A stretch of DNA of 50,189 bases from Candidatus Paracaedibacter acanthamoebae (GTDB lineage Bacteria > Pseudomonadota > Alphaproteobacteria > Paracaedibacterales > Paracaedibacteraceae): the NCBI RefSeq assembly GCF_000742835.1, contig NZ_CP008941.1, forward strand, positions 1,707,501-1,757,689, given 5' to 3'. The position numbers and the translations under genes were made by a program. Every line of letters starts with the position of its first letter. Position 1 is the first letter of the stretch. Positions 25,985 to 34,547 of the stretch are shown piece by piece. The notes beneath the pieces were generated by a model. The model saw nothing but the letters and a program-made list of their open reading frames with translations. It was not told the DNA's origin and did no database searches.

Positions 25985-26662
25985 ATGCTTACTTCCCTGA
26001 AACGCATTTTATTTCTATCCAACCTTATGTCCTTTGCGGTGAATGCGTTAGAAGCTTCGCCTGCCCCTTTAAATTCTTTGGCCACCACACCAATATTGTC
26101 GGCGCCACAGCCATCCCTCTTAACTCCCCCAAACCATATCAGCGCGGACAAAAATTTAAAATTGGAAACATTGGGAAAAAAGTTAACCATAGTACAGAAC
26201 CATTTAACCCAAGAGGCTAAAAACGGCAATAGAGTCGCACAAGTCGCCTTAATTGATGCCTATCAGCATAATAAATATGGATTTGCTCTTACAGATGCTA
26301 ACCAAAAGATAATCTTAATGTTCTTGACTGAGTTTTCTAAAAACAACCCGCTGCTACGACCTATCCTTATCCGAGCCTATAAAGATGGTGATTTTGGTAT
26401 TAATTATAAAAGGCAAAAGAATGCCAGAATGGGGAAAAAGCTCGCCCTTCAGTATATAGACTCTCCTAATATTGGGGATTTAATTATAGAAGCGATGACG
26501 GAAGAGCGGCTTACCTTTAAGCCGCACCTCAATTGTTTACCGCTTATAATGAAACTGGCATTTGAATTTAAAAATAAAAATGCGCAAGTGTTCTTATTAA
26601 GATGTTATATAACTGGCAAATATGGTGCAGACTTTCCTAAAAAAAGTTATTCCGCGATATAA
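25985..26662 (+). CDS. Exported helical-repeat protein, main frame
   Basis: 225 residues, family uncertain. I start it at ATG 25985, 6 nt after TAGGAGG. The N-terminus (LTSLKRILFLSNLMSFAVNALEA) looks like a signal peptide. A Pro/Ser-rich linker follows, then short helical repeats such as EAKNGNRVAQVALIDAYQHNKYG and NPLLRPILIRAYKDGDFG. Their spacing and the A-x-x-x-L-x-x-(A)-Y pattern recall SEL1/TPR repeats. The frame ends abruptly with SYSAI after a run of seven A, while the -1 frame continues the same repeat pattern, so this is probably only part of the intended protein. It lies just outside the IS island. Confidence 0.65.
   Translation: MLTSLKRILFLSNLMSFAVNALEASPAPLNSLATTPILSAPQPSLLTPPNHISADKNLKLETLGKKLTIVQNHLTQEAKNGNRVAQVALIDAYQHNKYGFALTDANQKIILMFLTEFSKNNPLLRPILIRAYKDGDFGINYKRQKNARMGKKLALQYIDSPNIGDLIIEAMTEERLTFKPHLNCLPLIMKLAFEFKNKNAQVFLLRCYITGKYGADFPKKSYSAI
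26636..26646 (+). other. Slip site CCTAAAAAAAG joining two frames
   Basis: The codons CCT-AAA-AAA-AGT lead to an early stop at 26660-26662. A -1 shift within the seven A (26639-26645) gives AAG-TTA-TTC-CGC (KLFRDIMEKLE) and enters the following frame without a stop. The same 11-mer with the same phase occurs in the IS5-family transposase 4.2 kb away. Confidence 0.55.
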
Positions 26663-26847
26663 TGGAAAAATTGGAACCCTATGCTGATATAAATTCCGAT
26701 TTAGCTACGTTAATTATCTCCATTTGGGAACAGAATCTTTTAGGAATAAAAGACAAGAAAGAGCTTCAAGTAGAGCAATTTAGAATTAAAAATCGTTTTA
26801 TCCAAAAGTCTTTTAAAGAATATCAAAGAGAAAATTTCTTCTATTAG
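26662..26847 (+). CDS. Continuation of the helical-repeat protein in -1 frame
   Basis: 61 residues from the ATG overlapping the previous stop (TAATG), or about 66 counted from the slip site. The residues KLFRDIMEKLEPYADINSDLATLIISIWEQ continue the helical pattern and have no start-like features of their own. I read it as the C-terminus of the preceding protein, reached by slippage or separated by a one-base indel. Translational coupling as a separate small protein is the alternative. Confidence 0.5.
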   Translation: MEKLEPYADINSDLATLIISIWEQNLLGIKDKKELQVEQFRIKNRFIQKSFKEYQRENFFY

Positions 26848-26894
26848 GATTTTCATTAATTTAAATGCCTAGAGTTATCCCCCATTTAAATTGA

Positions 26895-26923
26895 TCACAC
26901 TTGGATTTACGGCCCAAGTGTGA
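26895..26923. repeat. 10-bp perfect inverted repeat upstream of tRNA-Arg
   Basis: TCACACTTGG (26895-26904) and CCAAGTGTGA (26914-26923) with a 9-nt loop, ending 17 nt before the tRNA. No T-run follows, so it is a weak terminator candidate. It may be an operator or part of the tRNA promoter region. Confidence 0.6.
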
Positions 26924-26940
26924 TATCTATAAAGCACAGG

Positions 26941-27017
26941 GCGGTCGTAGCTCAGCAGGATAGAGCGACGGATTCCTAATCCGTAGGCCGTGGGTTCGAA
27001 TCCCGCCGATCGCACCA
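26941..27017 (+). tRNA. tRNA-Arg (anticodon CCT)
   Basis: The acceptor GCGGTCG pairs with CGATCGC (one G-T), with an A discriminator and encoded CCA at 27015-27017. The anticodon stem ACGGA/TCCGT surrounds TT-CCT-AA, and the T arm is GTGGG-TTCGAAT-CCCGC. It reads the rare Arg codon AGG. The DUF457 gene starts 25 nt later. Confidence 0.95.
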
Positions 27018-27042
27018 AAACTATGCATTAAAATGAGTAAAA

Positions 27043-28104
27043 ATGGACCTCATTACCCAAGGAATTTTAGGCGGCGCCATTGGCCAAGCTGGCTTTCAAA
27101 ACAACCTCGGTAAAAAAGCTGTTTTATGGGGTGCCTTAATTGGCATGGTTCCGGATCTTGATGTTTTAGTTAAGATTTCAAGCAATCCTCTGTCAGAACA
27201 ATTGTACCACCGAGGCTTTACCCATTCTCTATTTTTTGCCCCTTTGGCAGCCCCTTTCTTAGCCGGGCTGTTATGCCGATTTTATGATAAAAAGGTAAAG
27301 GCACCCAACTATTGGACATGGTTCTGGCTCGCCTTTTGGGTACTGATTACCCATCCTCTGCTGGACCTTTTTACAACGTATGGGACTCAACTCTTGAACC
27401 CTATTAGTAATTACAGATTTAGTCTGTCAGGTATTGCTATCATTGACCCTCTTTATTCTATCCCCTTATTAACAGGGGTCTTAGTAGGCTTGTGGACCAA
27501 AACGCAAGCTTTTCGAAGCTATTTAACGTCTCTTTTACTGCTGCTGACAACAACCTATTTATTCTATGGTGTTAGTTGCAATCAAAAAGCACTAGCTCTG
27601 GCGCGTCAAAGTATCGGCCAGCAAGGATCGATTATGATCAATAGCTATCCCACTTTATTACAAATTCATGTTCGCCGATTAGTAGCCCATGTCGGGGACC
27701 AAGTTTGGATAGCCTATACAACAACCTATCCTGGCTCCAATTATCCCATTCGCTGGGAAAAATATGATAAAGCGCCGGCTAAAACTTGCCAATCTTTTCT
27801 TGCCACCACTGAGGCCCAGATCTACGATTGGTTTAGTGATGGGGATTACATCATGACTCAAACCCACAATATTCTGAAAATGCAAGATTTACGATTTGGA
27901 TTTATTGGTTCCTCTCAGCTGGGCATTTGGGGGCTCTACGCAAAAATCAATCCAGACGGCTCACTGCAAAACCCCCCGCAGAAATTTCGTACACCAACAA
28001 ATTTTGGTAACGGCAAGGATGATATTTCAACATCCCTACTTCAACAGTTGTTCCAAGCCTCGCTGGGGTATGAAAGTCAACTTTTAGGAATCTATCACCT
28101 CTAA
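27043..28104 (+). CDS. YdjM/DUF457 membrane-bound metal-dependent hydrolase family
   Basis: 353 residues. The N-terminus has the family pattern: MDLITQGILGGAIGQ, MVPDLDVL, YHRGFTHSLFF, and HPLLDLFTTYGTQLL, whose His and Asp residues would bind metal in the membrane. About five hydrophobic segments lie in residues 20-190, followed by a soluble C-terminal half. Members are annotated as inner-membrane hydrolases, but the substrate is unknown. Single gene after the tRNA. Confidence 0.88.
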   Translation: MDLITQGILGGAIGQAGFQNNLGKKAVLWGALIGMVPDLDVLVKISSNPLSEQLYHRGFTHSLFFAPLAAPFLAGLLCRFYDKKVKAPNYWTWFWLAFWVLITHPLLDLFTTYGTQLLNPISNYRFSLSGIAIIDPLYSIPLLTGVLVGLWTKTQAFRSYLTSLLLLLTTTYLFYGVSCNQKALALARQSIGQQGSIMINSYPTLLQIHVRRLVAHVGDQVWIAYTTTYPGSNYPIRWEKYDKAPAKTCQSFLATTEAQIYDWFSDGDYIMTQTHNILKMQDLRFGFIGSSQLGIWGLYAKINPDGSLQNPPQKFRTPTNFGNGKDDISTSLLQQLFQASLGYESQLLGIYHL

Positions 28105-28194
28105 CGATTGCTTTTACCACCCAAGCAATTTGCTTGTTGGGTTAACTTAAATATGGTAGAAGTTGGTTTAAATTAGCAATATTCGAGAGTAACA

Positions 28195-29172
28195 ATGTCA
28201 AAGTCCCCGGTTTTCTTAACTGGCTGTGCCGGCTTTATTGGTATGCACACAACCAAACGTCTCCTTGACCAAGGGGAAACAGTCATCGGTGTCGACAATA
28301 TTAATCCATACTATTCTGTTGATTTAAAACGCGATCGTCTGAAGCAATTAGAGCATCCAAATTTTCATTTTCACGAGGTCGATATTAGTGACCGCCAAGC
28401 TATGGAAAAAATTTGGACGACTTATGAGCCTAAAAGGGCTATCAATTTAGCAGCCCAAGCAGGGGTCCGTTATTCCATCGAAAATCCATTCGCCTATATT
28501 TCAAGCAACATCACGGGATTTTTGGTTATGCTTGAACTATGTCGTCACCAAAAAGATTTTGCAAATCTGGTCTATGCAAGTACCTCTTCCATTTATGGAT
28601 CCAGTACCAATATGCCTTTCGTTGAAGATCAAATGACGGCGGTTCCTATCTCCCTTTACGCGGCAACCAAAAGTGGCAATGAATTAATGGCTCAATCATA
28701 CAATTATCTGTATGGAATGCCAGCAACAGGTCTTCGATTTTTTACCGTTTATGGCCCATGGGGACGTCCCGATATGGCAGCCTTTAAATTTACGAAGGCC
28801 ATTCTCGCCGGCGAGCCCTTAGATCTTTATAATGCTGGAAAAATGAAGCGTGATTTTACCTATGTTGAGGATATTGTCTCTGGGGTTGTCGCCGCCGTGA
28901 ACAGAAAACCGACGAATAAGATTGGTGAGAGGCATCCTATTTACAACCTTGGCAACAACCGTTGTGAAGATTTACCACGAATCATTACACTGATTGAAGA
29001 AACACTTGGGAAAAAGGCACTCATTAATAATATGCCAATGCAACTAGGGGACGTTAAAGAAACCTATGCTAATATTGATAAGGCTAAGGCTGAGCTTGGC
29101 TATTCCCCCCAAACAACCATTGATACAGGCGTTCCAAACTTTGTTCGATGGTATATGGACTATCATAAATAA
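28195..29172 (+). CDS. NAD-dependent nucleotide-sugar epimerase, UDP-glucuronate 4-epimerase-like
   Basis: 325 residues of the extended SDR family: the NAD loop GCAGFIGMHT, the INPYYSVDLKRDRLKQL block typical of UDP-glucuronate 4-epimerases, NLAAQAGVRYSIENP, catalytic ASTSSIYG with the YAATK pair, and FFTVYGPWGRPDMA. It would make UDP-galacturonate for surface polysaccharide. There is no glycosyltransferase cluster here. fabD follows after 9 bp, so it may be co-transcribed with the fatty-acid genes. Confidence 0.88.
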   Translation: MSKSPVFLTGCAGFIGMHTTKRLLDQGETVIGVDNINPYYSVDLKRDRLKQLEHPNFHFHEVDISDRQAMEKIWTTYEPKRAINLAAQAGVRYSIENPFAYISSNITGFLVMLELCRHQKDFANLVYASTSSIYGSSTNMPFVEDQMTAVPISLYAATKSGNELMAQSYNYLYGMPATGLRFFTVYGPWGRPDMAAFKFTKAILAGEPLDLYNAGKMKRDFTYVEDIVSGVVAAVNRKPTNKIGERHPIYNLGNNRCEDLPRIITLIEETLGKKALINNMPMQLGDVKETYANIDKAKAELGYSPQTTIDTGVPNFVRWYMDYHK

Positions 29173-29181
29173 GGACAACAA

Positions 29182-30141
29182 ATGAAACTAGCTTTTACAT
29201 TTCCGGGACAAGGATCTCAAACTGTTGGGATGGGCAAAGATTTTTATGATAATTTTGCCGTCTCAAAACAAGTTTTTGAAGAAGTTGATAACACCCTTAA
29301 CCAGAAGTTAAGCACTCTCATCTTTGAGGGAGATCAAGATAAGCTAACGCTCACTGAAAACACGCAACCAGCCCTGATGGCGGTCAGTATGGCAATTATT
29401 CGGGCTCTTGAAAATGAGTTGGGTGTCAAAGCAGCCTCTCTAACAGCCTTTATGGCAGGCCATTCTTTAGGTGAATATACAGCAAACTGTGCTGCTGGCA
29501 CCTTTAGTTTAGCTGATACGGCCCGTTTACTCCGCATTCGTGGCTCAGCCATGCAAAAAGCAGTTCCCGTGGGTCAAGGGGCCATGGCTGCGATTTTGAA
29601 TATGCCCATCGAAGCGGTAGAAATTCTTGCAAGTGATGCTGCTCAAGGCCAAGTCTGCGTTATTGCTAATGATAACTCTGAAGGTCAAGTTGTCATTAGT
29701 GGTCACACAAAAGCAATTGATCGAGCAATCCCACTTGCTTTAGAAAGAGGAGCTAAACACGCTTTGTCCTTACCGGTCAGCGCCCCTTTCCATAGCCCGT
29801 TAATGGAACCGGCGGCAGCAGCGATGGCGGAAGCTTTAGATTTAGTTAACAGTCAATCACCCCTCTGTCCCATCTTAACGAACGTGACAGCCAGCCTTGT
29901 CTATGATGATGAAATCCTTAAACGCTTTTTGGTGGATCAAGTTACGGGCCGAGTACGCTGGCGGGAATCCATGACGGGACTCCCTTTACACGACATTACC
30001 CATTGTATTGAGATTGGCGCCGGAAAAGTACTAACGGGTCTGGTTAAGAAATCAGCGCCGTCAGTCGAAGCCAGCACAATCAATACAATCGATGACATGA
30101 AGAATTTTATAGATACTCTTGGTACAAAACTTGTTGCATAA
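29182..30141 (+). CDS. fabD: Malonyl-CoA:ACP transacylase
   Basis: 319 residues: FTFPGQGSQTVGMG, the nucleophile in GHSLGEYTA, RGSAMQ, the active-site His in SAPFHSPLM, and the late GAGKVLTGL. It loads malonate on acyl carrier protein. fabG starts 9 bp later with the AAGGAAAA site between them. acpP and fabF, often next in line, are not here. Confidence 0.96.
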   Translation: MKLAFTFPGQGSQTVGMGKDFYDNFAVSKQVFEEVDNTLNQKLSTLIFEGDQDKLTLTENTQPALMAVSMAIIRALENELGVKAASLTAFMAGHSLGEYTANCAAGTFSLADTARLLRIRGSAMQKAVPVGQGAMAAILNMPIEAVEILASDAAQGQVCVIANDNSEGQVVISGHTKAIDRAIPLALERGAKHALSLPVSAPFHSPLMEPAAAAMAEALDLVNSQSPLCPILTNVTASLVYDDEILKRFLVDQVTGRVRWRESMTGLPLHDITHCIEIGAGKVLTGLVKKSAPSVEASTINTIDDMKNFIDTLGTKLVA

Positions 30142-30150
30142 GGAAAAAAT

Positions 30151-30888
30151 ATGTTTCAGCTCAATGATCAGGTTGCATTAGTAACAGGGGCAACTGGCAG
30201 TTTAGGAAAGGCCATCGCCCGTAAACTTCATCAACAAGGTGCCATAGTTGCCATTTCAGGGACGCGTGAAGCCTTATTGAATGAGCTGGCAGCAGAGCTT
30301 GGCGATCGCGTTCACGTCTTTCCCTGCAACCTTGGAGATACAGACAGCGTTGAAGCCTTAATTCCAGCTGTTATAGAAAAGCTTGGTAAAGTTGATATCT
30401 TGGTTAACAATGCTGGTGTAACACGCGACACTCTTATCATGCGCATGAAAGATGAAGATTGGGACACGGTTATTAACATTAATCTAAGCTCAGTTTTCCG
30501 TTTATGCCGAGCCGCCACCAAAGGAATGATGAAACGCCGCTATGGTCGCATCATCAATATTTCATCCGTGGTTGGCTTTACAGGTAACCCGGGCCAAGCA
30601 AACTATTGCGCCTCCAAAGCTGGTCTGGTTGGGATGACGAAATCCTTGGCGACTGAGCTTGCCAATCGCGGTATTACAGCGAACTGTGTTGCCCCCGGCT
30701 TTATCGCGTCTGCTATGACGGAAGAGTTACCCGAAGCAACCAAGGCAAACATTTTATCCTCCATTCCCATGGACAAGATGGGAATAGCTGATGATATCGC
30801 TGTGGCTGTCGTCTATTTAGCGTCCCTCGAAGCAAGCTATATGACAGGGCAAACTCTGCACGTTAATGGTGGAATGGCGATGATTTAA
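30151..30888 (+). CDS. fabG: 3-oxoacyl-ACP reductase
   Basis: 245 residues of the classical SDR family: TGATGSLGKAIA (NADPH), NNAGVTRDTL, catalytic Ser in INISSVVG, the YCASK pair, NCVAPGFI, and the end motif YMTGQTLHVNGGMAM. It performs the first reduction in each round of fatty-acid elongation. It pairs with fabD. An LpxL-family gene follows after 54 bp instead of acpP. Confidence 0.96.
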   Translation: MFQLNDQVALVTGATGSLGKAIARKLHQQGAIVAISGTREALLNELAAELGDRVHVFPCNLGDTDSVEALIPAVIEKLGKVDILVNNAGVTRDTLIMRMKDEDWDTVININLSSVFRLCRAATKGMMKRRYGRIINISSVVGFTGNPGQANYCASKAGLVGMTKSLATELANRGITANCVAPGFIASAMTEELPEATKANILSSIPMDKMGIADDIAVAVVYLASLEASYMTGQTLHVNGGMAMI

Positions 30889-30942
30889 GCGTCGTCGCCA
30901 AACAACCTTCTTTTTCTTAATCAAGGGTGTTAACTTAACCTC

Positions 30943-31827
30943 ATGAAAAAAATTCGTCATCTACTTGAATATATTCCCATTTATCTTCTCTACCGTCTTT
31001 GCCGAGTTATGGGGTTTAGGCGTGCCTCAAATCTCGGGGGTTTTATCGGTCGACATCTTGGGTATTGGTATGCTTTACTGACTAAAGTTGCTGACAAAAA
31101 CATTGCCCGAGTTTTCCCCACACTCTCCCCTGATAACCGAAAAAAAATAATTAAAAAAGCAGCTGAAAATTTTGGTCGAACCTTTTTCGAATATTTTGTT
31201 TTAGATTTGGCTGATCAAGATCCTGCATTCAAAAATGAATCCAACGGCTTCGATAAAGTGGCCGATTACATTGCGGGTAAGCGGCCCATTATCGGATTTT
31301 CGGCCCACCTTGGCAATTGGGAAATAGGCGCAAAAGACTATCTCGCGCACGGACGTGCATTGACAACAATATACCGCGCCATTAACAACCCTTATGTCAA
31401 TGCCTTAATCTTAAAATGCCGTGGAACGATTGTGGCCAATCAGATTCCAAAAGGCAAAGGTTCAGGCCTTGCCTCTATTCGAGCCCTAAAATCAGGCCAG
31501 CACATGGTTATCCTTGTTGATCAAAAATTCAATGAAGGAATAGATATTCCCTTGTTCGGCCATCCTGCTAGAACAGCTGATGGATACGTTAAATTAGCGA
31601 TTGCCGCCAACGCTTATTTAGTCCCGATGCTCATCACGCGCCATGACAGTACCAAATTTGTAGTTCATTATATGGATGACGTTATTGACCCCACAACCAT
31701 GACAGTTGAAGAGTGCTTACTGAAAGTAAACCATTATCTCGAGGAATGGATAAAAACCTATCCTGACCAATGGTTCTGGTTCCATCGTCGTTGGGATAAG
31801 CCATTTTATAAGGATAACGTGGCTTAA
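30943..31827 (+). CDS. LpxL/HtrB-family lipid A acyltransferase
   Basis: 294 residues. One N-terminal hydrophobic segment precedes the acyltransferase motif HLGNWE (H-x4-E), followed by TTIYRAINNP, GSGLASIRALKSGQHMVILVDQKFNEG, and the C-terminal YPDQWFWFHRRW. It would transfer an acyl chain to lipid A at the inner membrane. The family covers LpxL, LpxM and LpxP, and I cannot tell which acyl chain is used. Placement behind fabD-fabG gives it an acyl-ACP context. Confidence 0.9.
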   Translation: MKKIRHLLEYIPIYLLYRLCRVMGFRRASNLGGFIGRHLGYWYALLTKVADKNIARVFPTLSPDNRKKIIKKAAENFGRTFFEYFVLDLADQDPAFKNESNGFDKVADYIAGKRPIIGFSAHLGNWEIGAKDYLAHGRALTTIYRAINNPYVNALILKCRGTIVANQIPKGKGSGLASIRALKSGQHMVILVDQKFNEGIDIPLFGHPARTADGYVKLAIAANAYLVPMLITRHDSTKFVVHYMDDVIDPTTMTVEECLLKVNHYLEEWIKTYPDQWFWFHRRWDKPFYKDNVA

Positions 31828-32022
31828 GGTGGGGAGCTCTCAGAAATATATAGCTGTCCTTCTTAATTCATTCCGATGACAGGTTATCTATAAGGAATGA
31901 GTAACTCACAGCGCCTTCCTCAAGGTAATTCACTTAACCGTCTTCCCTTAACCTAAAAAACTTAGACTATTGCCGTTTTCATTATTAAAGTATTAATCAG
32001 GGCGTAAAAGAAGGACGTAATT

Positions 32023-32961
32023 ATGAAGGTTTTGAAAAAATTAGATCTGTCTGATCGCCGTAATCTAGCCAAAACGATCTCCTTAGTCGAATCAGAAAAA
32101 AATCAAGACCAGCAAGAAGGCGACCTTCTCATTCAGGAACTTTATGATGGGCTCCAACAAGAGATACCACAAAACACAATTGTTATTGCGATCACGGGTA
32201 CCCCTGGGGCTGGGAAATCAACTTTTATCAATGCCTTTGGTACTCAATTGGCAGACCAGGGTTTCAAAGTTGCAGTTCTAGCCATTGATCCGAGCTCTAG
32301 CCTTTCTGGAGGGGCGATCCTGGGCGATAAAACACGGATGACAGAGCTCGCTCGCCATCCCAATGCTTTTATTCGCCCCACCCCTTCCCGCGTCGGCAGC
32401 CTTGGTGGCCTGGCGCCAGCAACAGAAGACAGTTTATACATTTTAAAAGCAGCTAAATTTGATTATATCTTTATTGAAACCATTGGTGTAGGTCAAAATG
32501 AATGGGATGTTGCGTTGCTCGCCGACAGGGTAATCATAATGATTCCTCCCATGACGGGCGATGAGCTACAAGGCATTAAAAAAGGCAATTTAGAATATAT
32601 TGACTACCTGGTTATTAATAAGTTTGATGGCGCTTCCAAAGATCTAGCCCGCGCTACCGCTGATGACTATCAATCAGCCTTTAAAAGCCTTGGTAAAAAA
32701 GTTTTTCTAACGTCAGCTGTGGAAAAAACTGGATTCGAGGATATTTTAAAGGAAATTCAGAGGCACTCACCACCTTGTCAACACTCAGAACAGCTTTTAT
32801 TACGTCGCTTAGACTCTCAATTACTTAAAACGTTATTATCTATTCCTTCCATTGCAGAGATTTTTAATCAAACGAATAAATTGAAAGCCCCAACACGGAT
32901 TAAAGTAAATTTTTTCATAGAACAATTAAAGAAATTATTGACGCGACAACAAATTTTATAG
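32023..32961 (+). CDS. meaB: MeaB/ArgK-family G protein
   Basis: 312 residues: Walker A GTPGAGKSTFINAFG, IDPSSSLSGGAILGDKTRM, FIRPTPSRVGSLGGLAPATED, DYIFIETIGVGQNE, VINKFDGAS, and a shorter than usual C-terminus. MeaB guards the adenosylcobalamin enzyme methylmalonyl-CoA mutase. No mutase gene lies nearby, so its partner must be elsewhere or this protein acts alone. An AAGAAGGA site precedes the ATG. The 195 bp upstream show nothing else. Confidence 0.92.
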   Translation: MKVLKKLDLSDRRNLAKTISLVESEKNQDQQEGDLLIQELYDGLQQEIPQNTIVIAITGTPGAGKSTFINAFGTQLADQGFKVAVLAIDPSSSLSGGAILGDKTRMTELARHPNAFIRPTPSRVGSLGGLAPATEDSLYILKAAKFDYIFIETIGVGQNEWDVALLADRVIIMIPPMTGDELQGIKKGNLEYIDYLVINKFDGASKDLARATADDYQSAFKSLGKKVFLTSAVEKTGFEDILKEIQRHSPPCQHSEQLLLRRLDSQLLKTLLSIPSIAEIFNQTNKLKAPTRIKVNFFIEQLKKLLTRQQIL

Positions 32962-32999
32962 TACTAATTGAGCAAGTTATATTTATGGGAGTCAAAACC

Positions 33000-33290
33000 A
33001 TGGCACGTCGTTGTGCAATTTCTAAAAAAGGTGTTCTATCTGGCAATAATGTCAGCCACGCAAACAATAAGTCACGCCGTCGCTTTTTGCCTAACCTACA
33101 AAACGTGAGCTTTATGTCTGAAGCTCTAGGTCGTGCAATTAGCATGCGTCTTTCCACTAATGCTATCAGAACCATTGAATTTCATGGTGGTTTAGACGCA
33201 TACTTGCAAAAAGTAAGCTCTGTTAACCTTGATCCAAAAATTGCAAAGCTTAAAAAAGTTATTATTAAAATTGCAGAAGCACGTCAATAA
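33000..33290 (+). CDS. rpmB: Ribosomal protein bL28
   Basis: 96 residues starting MARRCAISKKGVLSGNNVSHANNKSRRRFLPNLQNVSF, the bL28 signature. An ATG five codons upstream is part of the GGGAG ribosome site, so I place the start at 33000. The C-terminal extension (LQKVSSVNLDPKIAKLKKVI) is usual for alphaproteobacteria. A strong terminator follows. Confidence 0.97.
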   Translation: MARRCAISKKGVLSGNNVSHANNKSRRRFLPNLQNVSFMSEALGRAISMRLSTNAIRTIEFHGGLDAYLQKVSSVNLDPKIAKLKKVIIKIAEARQ

Positions 33291-33318
33291 GATTCATTAT
33301 TTTTGCTTCTAAGATATA

Positions 33319-33344
33319 GGCTCTGGTTTTCCAGAGCCTTTTTT
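33319..33344 (+). terminator. Terminator of rpmB
   Basis: A perfect 8-bp stem GGCTCTGG / CCAGAGCC with a TTTT loop, followed by six T, 28 nt after the rpmB stop. Confidence 0.95.
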
Positions 33345-33352
33345 ATTGCTTG

Positions 33353-34540
33353 GCATCTCGAGTTCCCGGCTCTTCGGCCGGGAAAAGGGCCTTCTATGAA
33401 CAATAAATGCATCCCCGGGCTTGACCCGGGGTCTCGATAATCCGCTTATCATCTCGAGTTCCCGGCGCTTCGGCCGGGAAAGACGACTCTTTCCGGGCAA
33501 CCAAAAGACAACCTAGAAACTTAAATTAATATGAAAGCTTCCTCATTCCGGACTTGATCCGGAATCCATTCCTGGGTCTTAATCCGAGAAAGATTTAGAA
33601 AAATATAGCTGGGATAAAACCATACTGTCCGTGAACTCAAGGTATAGTTTCCGGATCGCCCTTCGGTTGCCCGGAAAGAGGAAGTTTTACGGGGGACGAT
33701 GAGGTACTCTTCCTAACCCCATGCTTGATTGCCACAGCCAATATTTCAGGAGTAATTGCTTATCACCTCGAGTTCTCGGCTCTGCGGCCGGGAAAGGGAG
33801 ACCTTTACTATATATTTCTCACCTTTTCCGGGCAACCGAAGGGTGACCCGGAAACTCGATAGGGCAGAGTAATCGCCTATCAGCTCGAGTTCCCGGCTCT
33901 TCGGCCGGGAAGAGGGCCTTCTATAAACAATAAATGCATCCCCGGGCTTGACCCGGGGTCTCGATAATCCGCTTATCATCTCGAGTTCCCGGCGCTTCGG
34001 CCGGGAAAGACGACTCTTTCCGGGCAACCAAAAGACAACCTAGAAACTTAAATTAATATGAAAGCTTCCTCATTCCGGACTTGATCCAGAATCCATTCCT
34101 GGGTCTTAATCCGAGAAAGATTTAGAAAAATATAGCTGTGATAAAACCATACTGTCCGTGAACTCAAGGTATAGTTTCCGGATCGCCCTTCGGTTGCCCG
34201 GAAAGAGGAAGTTTTACGGGGGACGATGAGGTACTCTTCCTAACCCCATGCTTGATTGCCACAGCCAATATTTCAGGAGTAATTGCTTATCACCTCGAGT
34301 TCTCGGCTCTGCGGCCGGGAAAGGGAGACCTTTACTATATATTTCTCACCTTTTCCGGGCAACCGAAGGGTGACCCGGAAACTCGATAGGGCAGAGTAAT
34401 CGCCTATCAGCTCGAGTTCCCGCCTCTTCGGCCGGGAAGAGGGCCTTCTATAAACAATAAATGCATCCCCGGGCTTGACCCGGGGTCTCGATAATCCGCT
34501 TATCACCTCGAGTTCTCGGCTCTGCGGCCGGGAAAGGGAG
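33353..34540. repeat. Tandem array of a 527-bp palindrome-rich unit
   Basis: About 1.2 kb between rpmB and lon with no credible gene. Two full units (starting near 33361 and 33888) and a third partial one (34415 to about 34503) repeat with an exact 527-bp period, measured at four separate landmarks. Each unit holds palindromes of several types: CCCGGC..GCCGGG with CTCGAG at its edge, CCCCGGGCTTGACCCGGGG, TTTCCGGGCAACC.. GGAAA, and CATTCCGGACTTGATCCGG. Only a few point differences separate the copies. A further CTCGAG/CCGGC element (34504-34540) ends 7 bp before the lon stop codon. Confidence 0.9.
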
Positions 34541-34547
34541 ACCTTAG

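Noticed and set aside
26636-26847. Firm claim of programmed frameshifting in the helical-repeat gene
   Set aside because: A homopolymer sequencing error or a plain indel explains the split equally well from sequence alone; I reported it only as a candidate.
33309-34506. Minus-strand frames giving LSRPKSRELE-type peptides in the rpmB-lon gap, and the 87-codon frame at 3617-3880
   Set aside because: They are translations of the CCGGG palindromes, change with each repeat copy and have no ribosome sites. I treat them as repeat DNA, not genes.
33353-34540. CRISPR array
   Set aside because: The period is 527 bp with no short direct repeats and unique spacers, and no cas gene is in the window.
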